Positions 44,257-52,675 of a stretch of DNA of 64,000 nucleotides are shown here, one piece after another; the stretch's first letter is position 1; each line of letters opens with the position of its first letter. The stretch covers positions 9,935-73,934 of the forward strand of contig CAZUAQ010000029.1 of assembly GCA_964618455.1 (NCBI GenBank), given 5' to 3'. The notes beneath the pieces were generated by a model. That model was not told the origin of the DNA. It ran no database searches and worked only from the letters and a program-made list of their open reading frames with translations. Position numbers and translations under genes: made by a program. The stretch is from CAZUAQ01 sp964618455. GTDB taxonomy: Bacteria; Planctomycetota; Phycisphaerae; UBA1845; PWPN01.

Positions 44257-45171
44257 TCACTTCTCGAAGAGGTGAATGTCGTACATCGCCTGCAGGGTGG
44301 CGAGCAGATTGACGGTCATGTGCATGACGATGGGCAGGATCAGCGAACCGCTGGACCATCGCGCCGCGCCGAGCAGCAGCCCCATCGCGAAGATCACGCC
44401 GATGTATCCCCAGTCGTATTGCATGTGAATCATCGCCCAGATGAATGCGGGGATGGCGATCGCGCCGATCACCCCGACAGGAGATCGGGCATAGGCCGTG
44501 AACATGAAGCCGCGGAAGAGCCATTCTTCGGCAAACGGTGCCGCCACGACCACGCCGAGCAGAAAGAGCGGCATCGGGCCCGCCGAATTGATGATGTTGG
44601 CCATGAAGGCGGCGGTCTTCGTGTCCTCGACGAAATACGTGGTCCAGGCTTCCTGGGCCACGAGAAAGGCGCCGAGGGCAAGCATCCACAGGGCGGCGGC
44701 GCGCCGGGAGGGCAGACGCACCGCCAGGTATTCCCGCCACCGCAGCTTGCGCAACAGCAGCACCAGTTGAAGGAAGCCCACGGTCAGGACCGAGATCACG
44801 ATGGTGGTCACCGCCAGAAACATCCCGTTGTGCATGAGGCCTTCGACGGCGGAATCCATCTCATCCATTGCGCCGAGCGCTGCGTAGTACATGATGTAAC
44901 CGACGGCGATGACAGTGCCGACGACGAAGTGAATGCCCAGGCAGAGCACCATGACCAGCGTGGCGATCCAGAAACCCTTCCACGGACTCTGATGGGGGGG
45001 CGGGGCATACGGCAGCGTGGCGGAAACGTGGACCGCGTCGGGCGGCATTATACTCGTCGGGGGCGACGTTCCTCCGTTCGCCGGTCGCGCGAGCGGGATC
45101 ATGATCTTCGGACTTTCCGCGTCCTGCGTCATCTGCGGCTCGGTTGGTGGATGCCGTGAAGGTTCGCTCAT
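44257..45171 (-). CDS. CPBP family intramembrane metalloprotease
   Basis: A 304-residue membrane protein with about eight helices in the CPBP (Abi) family. The catalytic motifs are AAPFAEEWLFRGFMF (EExxxR), FIWAMIHMQYDWGYIGVIF (His ligand) and ILPIVMHMTVNL (second His with Asn). A Pro-rich disordered N-terminus precedes the first helix. The family includes prenyl-protein proteases and proteins linked to bacteriocin immunity, but the substrate here is unknown. The start at 45171 could be 45132 instead. It converges with the preceding gene at its 3' end. Confidence 0.87.
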   Translation of the reverse strand: MSEPSRHPPTEPQMTQDAESPKIMIPLARPANGGTSPPTSIMPPDAVHVSATLPYAPPPHQSPWKGFWIATLVMVLCLGIHFVVGTVIAVGYIMYYAALGAMDEMDSAVEGLMHNGMFLAVTTIVISVLTVGFLQLVLLLRKLRWREYLAVRLPSRRAAALWMLALGAFLVAQEAWTTYFVEDTKTAAFMANIINSAGPMPLFLLGVVVAAPFAEEWLFRGFMFTAYARSPVGVIGAIAIPAFIWAMIHMQYDWGYIGVIFAMGLLLGAARWSSGSLILPIVMHMTVNLLATLQAMYDIHLFEK

Positions 45172-45373
45172 CTATGACCCCGGGTGGAAAATCGTCTGGT
45201 TAGGTCGGAAAACGACACTCACTTCATTTCAGCTTCATCTTAAATAAACACGTCTGCGCCGCACAGGTTGCGATGACCTGTCACGGACTTTCGGGTGGGT
45301 TGATGCCTTCATCCACGCCCCGTACATTGGCCTCCGACGCGAGAAACACGTGCTTGTGAAAGGAAGTTCCGCC

Positions 45374-46498
45374 ATGGAGTATCGCCGTTTCGGCAGGACG
45401 GAAATGAACGTCTCGGTCTTCACGCTGGGGCTGATGCGCTACATGAAGGAGGATCCGGACGAGAGCGCGAAGGTCGTGCAGCGCGCGGTGGACGTCGGCA
45501 TCAACCACCTGGAGACCGCACGGGGCTACGGCGACAGCGAGGATCTGCTCGGCCACGCCCTCAAGACGATCGATCGCGACAAGGTGTACATCACGACGAA
45601 GGTCGGTCCGGCGGAGACGTACGACGAGTTCATGAAGAACTTCGAGACGTCGATGACCAAGATCGGTATCGATGTGCTGGACAACCTGGATATCCACGGC
45701 ATCAACAACGAGCGAAAGTTCCGCTGGAGCGTCGACGAAAAGGGGACGTGGCGCGCGGTGCGCAAGCTGATGGATTCGGGCGTGGTCAGGAACATCGGTT
45801 TCTCGACCCACGGCAAGCCGGACATCGTCATGAAGTCGGTCAACACGGAGATGTTCGACTCGATCAACCTCCACTACTACTGGTTCTATCAGACCCTCGA
45901 GCCGGTGGTGGCGCGGACGGCGGAACTGGACATGGGGGTGTTCATCATCAGCCCGAACGAGAAAGGCGGCATGCTGTTCAAGCCAACGGAGAAGCTGGTG
46001 GAATTGTCGAAGCCGTTCCACCCGATGAACCTGAACCAGCGGTGGCTGCTGAGCGATCCGCGCGTGCATACGCTGAGCACGGGGATCGCGGTTCCGGAGG
46101 AACTGGATCAGCACCTGGTCGTGGCCGATGAGGTCGGTCCGTTGACCGAAACGGAGCGCGCGGCGTTCGAGCGCTGGGAGCGGGTGTATCGCGACGCCCA
46201 GGGGGATGACTACTGCACGCAATGCCACGATTGCCTGCCATGCCCGGAGCGCGTCGACATCCCTGAAGTGCTGCGGTTGCGCCAGGCGGCGACGGCGTTC
46301 GACATGCGGGAATACGGGAGCTTTCGATACAACCTGCTGGACGGCAGCGACGACTGGTTCCATGGTCCGGCAGCGTACTGCTGCACGGAATGCGGCGACT
46401 GTCTGCCGCGGTGCCCGGAGAAGCTCGACATTCCCCGCCTGCTGTTCGAGTCGCATGACTTACTGAAGACGGGAAGCGGTAATCGTTTGTGGAGTTGA
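45374..46498 (+). CDS. aldo/keto reductase with two C-terminal iron-sulfur cluster motifs
   Basis: A 374-residue oxidoreductase. The TIM-barrel half begins MEYRRFGRTEMNVSVFTLGL and has the tetrad-like residues in ETARGYGDSE (Tyr), ITTKVGP (Lys) and LDIHGIN (His); the usual Asp is Glu in HLETARGYG. The C-terminal 95 residues carry two ferredoxin-like sets: CTQCHDCLPC (Cys 281 onwards) and CTECGDCLPRCP (Cys 337-347). AGGAAG precedes the ATG at 45374. Related proteins are ferredoxin-type aldo/keto reductases of unknown substrate. It is followed by a monooxygenase-like gene 64 bases later. Confidence 0.9.
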   Translation: MEYRRFGRTEMNVSVFTLGLMRYMKEDPDESAKVVQRAVDVGINHLETARGYGDSEDLLGHALKTIDRDKVYITTKVGPAETYDEFMKNFETSMTKIGIDVLDNLDIHGINNERKFRWSVDEKGTWRAVRKLMDSGVVRNIGFSTHGKPDIVMKSVNTEMFDSINLHYYWFYQTLEPVVARTAELDMGVFIISPNEKGGMLFKPTEKLVELSKPFHPMNLNQRWLLSDPRVHTLSTGIAVPEELDQHLVVADEVGPLTETERAAFERWERVYRDAQGDDYCTQCHDCLPCPERVDIPEVLRLRQAATAFDMREYGSFRYNLLDGSDDWFHGPAAYCCTECGDCLPRCPEKLDIPRLLFESHDLLKTGSGNRLWS

Positions 46499-46503
46499 TG
46501 GCG

Positions 46504-46525
46504 GGGCTCGATATGAAGCGAGCCC
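46504..46525. other. 7-bp inverted repeat after the aldo/keto reductase gene
   Basis: GGGCTCG (46504-46510) pairs with CGAGCCC (46519-46525) across an 8-base loop. There is no T-tract on the plus strand, so whether it terminates transcription or is only an mRNA hairpin is unclear. Confidence 0.4.
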
Positions 46526-46562
46526 AAAACGAAGCGTTCTGAAAGCCCGAAGGAGAATTCTC

Positions 46563-46859
46563 ATGGCGGAACATCTGCGCGTGATTGCACGCTTTGTGGC
46601 CAGGCCGGAAAAGGTGGACGAGTTGAAGGCCTTGCTGCAGGGGCTGATCGAGCCGACGCATGCCGAGGAAGGGTGCGTGATGTACACCCTGTGGCGGAAC
46701 AAGGAGAACCCGCTGGAGTTCACCTTCGTCGAGGAATGGACCAGCGAAGCCGCGCTGGAAGCGCATCTGGCTACGCCGCATCTGAAGGATGCACTTCCGA
46801 AACTCGATGATCTGCTGGCTGAACCGCTGTTCCTCGGCAAGTACGATGTGGTGGGGTGA
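46563..46859 (+). CDS. putative quinol monooxygenase (ABM domain)
   Basis: A 98-residue ferredoxin-like-fold protein of the antibiotic biosynthesis monooxygenase/YgiN type. RVIARFVARPEKVDELKALLQGLIEPTHAEEGCVMYTLWR and FVEEWTSEAALEAHLATPH are characteristic. Such dimeric proteins oxidise quinol-like compounds or bind heme. GAAGGAG precedes the ATG. The gene lies 64 bases behind the aldo/keto reductase gene on the same strand, so a shared transcript is possible, but the hairpin between them may separate the two. Confidence 0.85.
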   Translation: MAEHLRVIARFVARPEKVDELKALLQGLIEPTHAEEGCVMYTLWRNKENPLEFTFVEEWTSEAALEAHLATPHLKDALPKLDDLLAEPLFLGKYDVVG

Positions 46860-46925
46860 GTGAACCTGACCGGATGCCTTCGAGGACAGGTGCACTAAAG
46901 CACAGGGAGTTACGAGGGGTAAATA

Positions 46926-48275
46926 ATGTTGTATGTCCATCGATCCATCGCACAATGGAGTTCGTCGATACTGACGCTGGTTGTACTCCTCACGTCAAGT
47001 GCGGTATACGGCCAATCGAAAGATGGGTATCCCCGACTCATGCAGGGCCCCATGGTCGGCGCGACGTTTCCAGATCGCGTGAATCTGTGGGTTCGGGCGA
47101 ACGGGCCCTATTCCGTCCTCGTGGAACTAGCCCAGGAAGAGACCTTCCGCGAGGTAGTGGCTCGCGCGGAGGGCAAGGCGGATTCGAAGGATGATTACTG
47201 CGTCGTGCTTTCGGTGAGTGGTCTTCAGCCCTCGACGCGCTATTTTTATCGTATTCATGTCGATGGGGATCTCGGGAAGTACCAGCGCGATCGCCGCCCC
47301 GCATCCTTGCGTACGGCGCCGAAACGCCCTGGGGCGTTTCGCGTGTGCTTCGGCTCCTGTGCCCGGTTTCAGATTGACCGGGTCCAGCCGATCTGGGGCG
47401 TCGTGCAGGGACTGGAGCCGGACCTCTTTTTCTGGTTAGGGGACAACATCTATGGAGACTCGCGCGATCCCGAGATACTGGCAGAGGAGTACCGGCGTCA
47501 GCGAGATGTGGCGAGCCTTCAGCCGTTGATCCGCGAGGTGCCGCAACTCGCGATCTGGGATGATCACGACTACGGCTTGAACAACCACAACGCATCCCAT
47601 CCGGCGAAGGAGGTGGCTCTGGGGACGTTCAGGCAGTACTGGGCGAATCCGGCCTATGGCCTGCCTGGAGCTCCCGGTATTTTCTTCGCGTATCATTATG
47701 GTGGCGTGGATTTCTTTTTTCTCGACAATCGCTTTTACCGGAGTCCAAACGATGACCCGGATGGGCCGGACAAGACCATGCTCGGCGAGCGGCAGTTCGC
47801 ATGGCTGGTCGACCGGCTGACCTTGAGCACAGCAGCCTTCAAGGTGCTGGTCATCGGGGGAGGATGGAACACCGGGCGTGGAGCCGACGGCGATGCGTGG
47901 TCCGCGTTTCAGCATGAGCGAGACCGGCTCTTCGCGACGATCGCGGAAGAGAAGATCGAAGGGGTACTGCTCTTTTCCGGGGATACCCACTTCGGGGAAC
48001 TCAATCGGATTCCCGTTTCCGGCAGTTACGACCTGATCGAAGTCGTAAGTTCACCGCTGGCCCAGGCGCCCGACGGCGATGCCCCGTCCCTGGCGCGAGG
48101 GGAATCCCGCGTTCGGGAATCCTATCACCTCTCACCCAACGTGGCGGTGGTCGATTTCGATACGACGCAAGACGACCCACAGGCGCGGATCAATCTGATG
48201 AATGTCCATGGTCGCTATGTCTGGGAACCCTTGACGCTTCGGGCCAGCGAATTGCGTCATGCTTCTGCGCGGTAG
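46926..48275 (+). CDS. alkaline phosphatase D (PhoD-like) family protein
   Basis: A 449-residue exported metallophosphoesterase. The leader ILTLVVLLTSSAVYGQ is a Sec-like signal, and no twin-Arg motif is seen. A fibronectin-like N-domain (GATFPDRVNLWVRANGPYSV, LSVSGLQPSTRYFYRIHVDG) precedes the catalytic part with FGSCARFQ, FFWLGDNIYGD, WDDHDYGLNN and LFSGDTHFGEL, the metal-binding residues. PhoD enzymes use Ca2+/Fe3+ to hydrolyse phosphodi- and monoesters. GAGGGGT lies 8 bases before the ATG. It is monocistronic. Confidence 0.88.
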   Translation: MLYVHRSIAQWSSSILTLVVLLTSSAVYGQSKDGYPRLMQGPMVGATFPDRVNLWVRANGPYSVLVELAQEETFREVVARAEGKADSKDDYCVVLSVSGLQPSTRYFYRIHVDGDLGKYQRDRRPASLRTAPKRPGAFRVCFGSCARFQIDRVQPIWGVVQGLEPDLFFWLGDNIYGDSRDPEILAEEYRRQRDVASLQPLIREVPQLAIWDDHDYGLNNHNASHPAKEVALGTFRQYWANPAYGLPGAPGIFFAYHYGGVDFFFLDNRFYRSPNDDPDGPDKTMLGERQFAWLVDRLTLSTAAFKVLVIGGGWNTGRGADGDAWSAFQHERDRLFATIAEEKIEGVLLFSGDTHFGELNRIPVSGSYDLIEVVSSPLAQAPDGDAPSLARGESRVRESYHLSPNVAVVDFDTTQDDPQARINLMNVHGRYVWEPLTLRASELRHASAR

Positions 48276-48528
48276 CGCACGATGCATTCGCCCGCCTGTA
48301 CCGTAGCGCTATCGGTCTGAAGGAGCAGCTTTCACGGCACCAGCTCTGCATCATTTCTTGCTGCCATCTCGCGTTGAAGGACGGTAAGAGCCGATCACTG
48401 CAGTCCATGCGTCAGGTGGCGTCTACCGCGACGTCATGCCGATGCCGGACTAGGCGATTGCTGGTTTCGAGGATCGTATTGAGCTATGCTTCCCGGATTC
48501 CCTCGGTTGCATCAGGAGTTAGAACGCC

Positions 48529-50616
48529 GTGTCGCTGGATCTGAAAAAAGTCAGGAATATCGGGATCGCCGCCCACATCGACGCCGGGAAGACCACCACG
48601 ACCGAGCGCGTGCTCTACTACTCGGGCCGTACCCACAAGATGGGGCAGGTGGACGACGGCACGACGATCACCGACTTCGATGAGGAGGAGCAGCAGCGGG
48701 GGATCACCATCTACTCCGCCGCCGTGACCTGCCCCTGGCGGGACTCGACCATCAACATCATCGATACGCCGGGTCACGTGGATTTCACCGCCGAGGTGGA
48801 GCGATCGCTGCGCGTGCTGGACGGCGTGGTGGCGGTCTTCGACGCCAAGGAGGGGGTCGAGGCCCAGTCGGAAACGGTGTGGCGGCAGGCCAACCGCTAC
48901 AAGGTGCCGCGCATCTGCTTCATGAACAAGATGGACAAGATGGGGGCGGACTTCGGGGCGTCGTTCACCTCGGTGCGCGAGCGTCTCGCCGCCAATCCCG
49001 TGGCCTTGCAGATTCCCATCGGGGCCGAGAACTTCTTCGAGGGGCTGATCGACCTCGTCGAGATGAAGGCCATCTATTACAAGACAAAGGAACTCGGCTC
49101 GCGCTACGAGGAGATCGACATACCGCCGGAACTGGAGGAGACGGCCCATCGCGCCCGCCACGAGCTGGAGGAGCGGGTGGCGGAGTGCTCCGAGGCGTTG
49201 ATGGAGAAGTTCATCAACGACGAGCCCATCTCCAAGGAGGAACTCAAGAAAGCGATCCGTCAGGCGACCATCGCGAACCAGATTCAGCCCGTGCTGTGCG
49301 GTTCGTCGTTGCAGTACATCGGCGTGCAGCGGTTGATGGATGCGGTCGTCGACTACCTGCCCTGCCCGCTGGATCTTCCACCGGTTCAGGGGACGGTACC
49401 GGCGGCGCTGAGCAAGAAAGGCGAGGAGGAGACCCTCGAATGTCCGTGCGATCCGAAATCGCACCTGGCGGCATACGTCTTCAAAATCGTGCATGAGAAG
49501 CCGATGGACATTTACTTCGTACGGATTTATTCAGGTACGCTGAAGGGCAACATGCGGCTGTATAATCCCGCGCGGGACAAGAAAGAGAACATCAGCCGGA
49601 TCTTCCGGATTTTCGCCAAGAAACGTGAGCAGATCGATGAAGCCGGCGCGGGTGACATCGTGGCGGTCATGGGGCTCAAGGAGTCCCTGACCGGCGATAC
49701 GCTCTGCGACCCGAAGCGCCCCGTCATGCTGGAGAAGATCGAGTTTCCCGAGACGGTCATCAGCATGTCGATCGAGCCGCAGTCTTCCGCCGACCGCGAC
49801 CGGCTCAAGGAAGCGCTCGGCATGCTCTCGCGCGAGAACCCGACCTTTACCTACGAGGTCAACGAGGAAACCGGCCAGACGCTCATCAGCGGGATGGGCG
49901 AATTGCACCTGGAGGTGCTCATCAACCGCCTGAGGCGGGATCTGAACGTGGATGTGCGTGTCGGCAAGCCACGCGTATCGTACCGGGAGACGGTGTTGGG
50001 GACGGCGAAGGTGACCGAGGAGTTCAAGCGTCAGACCGGAGGGCGCGGGCAGTATGCCAAGGTGACGATCCAGGTCGAGCCCTTTGAGCCCGAAGGGGAT
50101 AGCCCGAGCGTCGTCTTTGCGAGCCAAGTGACCGGGGGTGTCGTCCGAAAGGAGTTCATCAAGGCGGTCGAGGAGGGGGTCCTGTCCTCTTCTGGGAGCG
50201 GGGCACTGGCGGGGTATCGGCTGATTAATCTGAAAGCGACGCTTCTGGATGGGCAGGAGCATGAGGTGGACAGTTCGGAGGTGGCGTTCGAGGCCGCTGC
50301 CAGCATCGCCTTCGACAAGGCGGTGGAGGAGGCCCAGCCGGCGCTGATGGAGCCGATCATGCGCGTGATGGTGGTGACTCCGGAACCCTATTTCGGGGCG
50401 GTGAGTGGGGACATCACACGTCGGCGAGGCGTGGTCGAGGATTCCGAGGCCCGGGGCGATCACCGCGTGCTGGAGGCATTGGTACCCCTGATGGAGATGT
50501 TCGGTTATGCCACGGAACTTCGGAGCATGACGCAGGGTCGGGGAAGCTGGACCATGGAACCCTCCCACTATGCCGTGGTTCCTCCGCAGGTGCGCAACAC
50601 CATTCTCGGCGTCTAG
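48529..50616 (+). CDS. fusA: translation elongation factor G (spd-type)
   Basis: A 695-residue EF-G that drives ribosomal translocation using GTP. G1 AHIDAGKTTTTE, G3 DTPGHVDF and G4 NKMD are intact. Domains II-V follow (GTLKGNMRLYNPARDKKENISRIFRIFAKKREQ, SISMSIEPQSSADRDRLKEALGMLSRENPTF-type region, GMGELHLEVL). The segment MRLYNPARDKKENISRIFRIF, replacing the E. coli insert, points to the spd/mitochondrial-like EF-G group. GTG 48529 is preceded by AGGAG. The neighbouring str-operon genes rpsL, rpsG and tuf are absent; the S10 operon follows after about 500 bases. Confidence 0.92.
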   Translation: MSLDLKKVRNIGIAAHIDAGKTTTTERVLYYSGRTHKMGQVDDGTTITDFDEEEQQRGITIYSAAVTCPWRDSTINIIDTPGHVDFTAEVERSLRVLDGVVAVFDAKEGVEAQSETVWRQANRYKVPRICFMNKMDKMGADFGASFTSVRERLAANPVALQIPIGAENFFEGLIDLVEMKAIYYKTKELGSRYEEIDIPPELEETAHRARHELEERVAECSEALMEKFINDEPISKEELKKAIRQATIANQIQPVLCGSSLQYIGVQRLMDAVVDYLPCPLDLPPVQGTVPAALSKKGEEETLECPCDPKSHLAAYVFKIVHEKPMDIYFVRIYSGTLKGNMRLYNPARDKKENISRIFRIFAKKREQIDEAGAGDIVAVMGLKESLTGDTLCDPKRPVMLEKIEFPETVISMSIEPQSSADRDRLKEALGMLSRENPTFTYEVNEETGQTLISGMGELHLEVLINRLRRDLNVDVRVGKPRVSYRETVLGTAKVTEEFKRQTGGRGQYAKVTIQVEPFEPEGDSPSVVFASQVTGGVVRKEFIKAVEEGVLSSSGSGALAGYRLINLKATLLDGQEHEVDSSEVAFEAAASIAFDKAVEEAQPALMEPIMRVMVVTPEPYFGAVSGDITRRRGVVEDSEARGDHRVLEALVPLMEMFGYATELRSMTQGRGSWTMEPSHYAVVPPQVRNTILGV

Positions 50617-50703
50617 GCGATAAGCTGGTAATTGAATTATTCGCCTCTTGCGTTAGCCGGGGCGGATCTGGTGCAGAAACTTATCGCGAATCTCAGAAAA
50701 ACC

Positions 50704-50732
50704 AAAAAAAACCCCGCACATCCCCGGCGGGG
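50704..50732 (-). terminator. hairpin with A8/T8 flank after fusA, orientation uncertain
   Basis: CCCCGC (50712-50717) pairs with GCGGGG (50727-50732) across 9 bases. A run of A (50704-50710 plus 50711) lies on the left. Read on the minus strand this is a standard terminator followed by eight T. On the plus strand, where fusA runs, no T-tract follows. No minus-strand gene ends here, so it may be a bidirectional or remnant element. Confidence 0.45.
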
Positions 50733-50733
50733 C

Positions 50734-50761
50734 TTGACAGGCCCGCTGGATTGAATAAACT
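50734..50761 (+). promoter_or_regulatory. S10 operon promoter
   Basis: A perfect TTGACA (50734-50739), 16 bases and TAAACT (50756-50761) follow the hairpin directly. The next gene on this strand is rpsJ at 51113. Confidence 0.6.
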
Positions 50762-51112
50762 TGCCGGACTACGAACAACCCCTGCCAGTCGGCACTGATG
50801 CCAGCGGTTCCATTCCGGAGCACAGGGCATATCGTCGCCTGAACCGGGTTCGCTGGCCGAACCGGCGAAGGGCGGGGGGGACCAAAGCTGGAAAAACCCT
50901 CGGTTCTCTGGTCTTCATCGTGAGATGGCTCACGCGGGAGGCGGAGGGGCGTCGAGGTGGAGCAAACGGCACGCGAACCGGAAGCTCGAATCAGGGTGAG
51001 CCGGGAGTGGGTGCCGTATCGCTATTTCCGGAGCGTGAAGAGTTCCGGAGCGTGAGTTCAGGCTTGATTGCCGTCACGCGTGAAACCGAATAGCAGGCCT
51101 TCGAGGACAGTG

Positions 51113-51421
51113 ATGCAAGGCGAAAGAATCCGAATTCGAATGGAAGCGTACGACCCGCGGGCGCTGGACTCGTCGGCCCGGGAGATCGTGGACCACGCCA
51201 AGCGGACGAATGCCCGGGTGTCGGGCCCGATACCGCTTCCGACCCGGATCGAGCGCTACACGGTTCTTCGAAGCCCGCACGTCGACAAGAAATCGCGCGA
51301 GCAGTTCGAGATGCGAACGCACAAGCGATTGATCGATATTTATGAGCCCACGGCCCGGACGGTGGAAGCATTGAACCGTCTGGTGGTTCCGGCGGGTGTG
51401 TTCGTAAAAATCAAGGCTTAG
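51113..51421 (+). CDS. rpsJ: 30S ribosomal protein S10
   Basis: A 102-residue protein of the 30S head, with the typical IRIRMEAYDPRALDSSAREIV start, SGPIPLPTRIERYTVLRSPHVDKKSREQFEMRTHKRLI-like loop region and the end AGVFVKIKA. The ATG at 51113 matches the family start; a longer frame begins at 51068. The motif CTTCGAGGACAGTGAT immediately before the start is nearly the same as the tandem unit in the rplN-rplX spacer. First gene of the operon. Confidence 0.95.
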   Translation: MQGERIRIRMEAYDPRALDSSAREIVDHAKRTNARVSGPIPLPTRIERYTVLRSPHVDKKSREQFEMRTHKRLIDIYEPTARTVEALNRLVVPAGVFVKIKA

Positions 51422-51924
51422 ACGAGCCTTCCCCCGGTAAGGGGTGTTCACCATCAAGGCACGAGAATCGCGCCACTGCCCCTCTGCACGAGGGGCCGTA
51501 CCGGATGAACGGGTGAACCGGTATGGACATAAAGGCGGATTCGTGAACGTGTCTTGAGTCGGGCGTTAGTGAGAGCGAGTCCGGCTCGGTGGGGGTGTCG
51601 GCTGGATGCGATTCCAGTCCGGCCGCTTCGCCGACTCGGCACGGATCCGAGGTTGGATTCGGATGTGCAACTGAGCGATCCGAGCAATCTGGGCGATCCG
51701 AGCAGTCTGGGCGATCCGAGCAATCTGGGCGATCCGGGCGGCCACTATCTCGCTATCCGACTACAGCCAAAGCAGCGATCAGGAGGATCGGTGGTAACGG
51801 AGAATCGGTGGAACCGGTTCCGGTGGATCCGCCGCCTCGGGTCGCGAAGGTCCGCGTCAAGCGTCGCGGACGGAAGGTCAGGCCAGGAGAGTCCCGATGG
51901 GCTCTCCGGATGGGATTTGTCGTC
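51422..51924 (+). other. rpsJ-rplC spacer with an open frame upstream of L3
   Basis: About 500 bases, very long for this operon. It contains four 18-bp tandem units (51671-51742). The reading frame of rplC stays open from GTG 51589, encoding SEQSGR repeats and a basic segment VKRRGRKVR. Either it is untranslated spacer or an N-terminal extension of L3; sequence alone cannot decide. Confidence 0.5.
51671..51742. repeat. four 18-bp tandem repeats upstream of rplC
   Basis: Units of 18 bases (consensus ctgggcgatccgagcaat) start at 51671, 51689, 51707 and 51725. The first and last diverge at a few positions. The unit length is a multiple of three, so the rplC frame stays open through the array. 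Confidence 0.95.
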
Positions 51925-52581
51925 ATGGTGACAGCACTGCTAGGCAAGAAGATCGGGATGACTCGCGTGTACGGTGAGGATGGCCGGGTGATCCCCGTGA
52001 CGGTGATTCAGGCCGGTCCCTGCCCCGTGCTTCAGGTGAAGAAGTCGGGCGAGACCAAGGACGGCTACGACGCGGTCCAGTTGGGATACGAGGACGACAA
52101 GCCTCACCGGTCGACACTGCCGGAGATCGGTCACGCCGCCAAGGCGGGCACGGGCCCGAAGCGATTCGTGCGCGAGATCCGGATGACCGAATTGCCCGAG
52201 GTCGAAGCGGGCGAGGTCTGGACGGTAGAGCTTTTTGCCGACAACGAGATTCGCTACGTGGACGTGGTGGGCACGAGCAAGGGACGCGGATTCACCGGAG
52301 CCATGAAGCGTTACGGCTTCGGTGGTCAGCCCGCGTCGCACGGTACCGAGCGGAAGCACCGCTCGCCGGGCTCGATCGGCGGTCACGCCAACCTGGGTAC
52401 GGGCCGCGTGGTAAAGAAAGGCAAGCGGATGGCCGGGCATTCCGGTCACGTCCGCCGGACGTCGCGGAATCAGCAGCTCGTGCAGGTGGACAAGGAAAAT
52501 CATCTGCTGCTCGTGAAGGGCAGTGTGCCGGGGCCGAACGGCGGATACGTCGTGGTGCGTCAGGCGAAGGCAAAGCAGTAA
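51925..52581 (+). CDS. rplC: 50S ribosomal protein L3
   Basis: A 218-residue 50S protein near the peptidyl transferase centre. ALLGKKIGMTRVYGEDGRVIPVTVIQAGPC and the loop FGGQPASHGTERKHRSPGSIG are conserved, as is GRVVKKGKRMAGHSGHV. ATG 51925 is the canonical start; ATG 51910 would add five residues, and the frame is open to 51589. There is no clear ribosome-binding site. Second gene of the operon. Confidence 0.94.
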   Translation: MVTALLGKKIGMTRVYGEDGRVIPVTVIQAGPCPVLQVKKSGETKDGYDAVQLGYEDDKPHRSTLPEIGHAAKAGTGPKRFVREIRMTELPEVEAGEVWTVELFADNEIRYVDVVGTSKGRGFTGAMKRYGFGGQPASHGTERKHRSPGSIGGHANLGTGRVVKKGKRMAGHSGHVRRTSRNQQLVQVDKENHLLLVKGSVPGPNGGYVVVRQAKAKQ

Positions 52582-52608
52582 CACGAGGAGACGCGCCGGC
52601 GGCTTCGT

Positions 52609-52642
52609 GAGATCGACGACTCAGCGAGTTCGACGACTTCAT
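52609..52642. repeat. two imperfect 17-bp repeats in the rplC-rplD spacer
   Basis: GAGATCGACGACTCAGC (52609-52625) and GAGTTCGACGACTTCAT (52626-52642) match at 13 of 17 positions. Confidence 0.7.
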
Positions 52643-52675
52643 GTGTTCGGCGGCGTGTATCGGAAGGTCGAGACG

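Larger units (their letters stand above)
50617..51112 (+). other. fusA-rpsJ intergenic region, S10 leader
   Basis: About 500 bases. It contains a hairpin with a poly-A/T flank (50704-50732), a strong promoter (50734-50761) and a leader of about 340 bases up to rpsJ. A 110-residue frame at 50761-51093 has no ribosome-binding site or family resemblance and is not called. The leader is long enough for an S10-type autoregulatory structure, but I cannot identify an L4-binding element. Confidence 0.5.

Noticed and set aside
50761..51093. A 110-codon frame between fusA and rpsJ
   Set aside because: It begins at the promoter, has no ribosome-binding site, and its composition is that of translated non-coding DNA.
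51671..51742. Array before rplC considered as an iteron-type origin or operator
   Set aside because: It lies in the transcribed part of the operon and is one of several similar arrays; no initiator gene is near.
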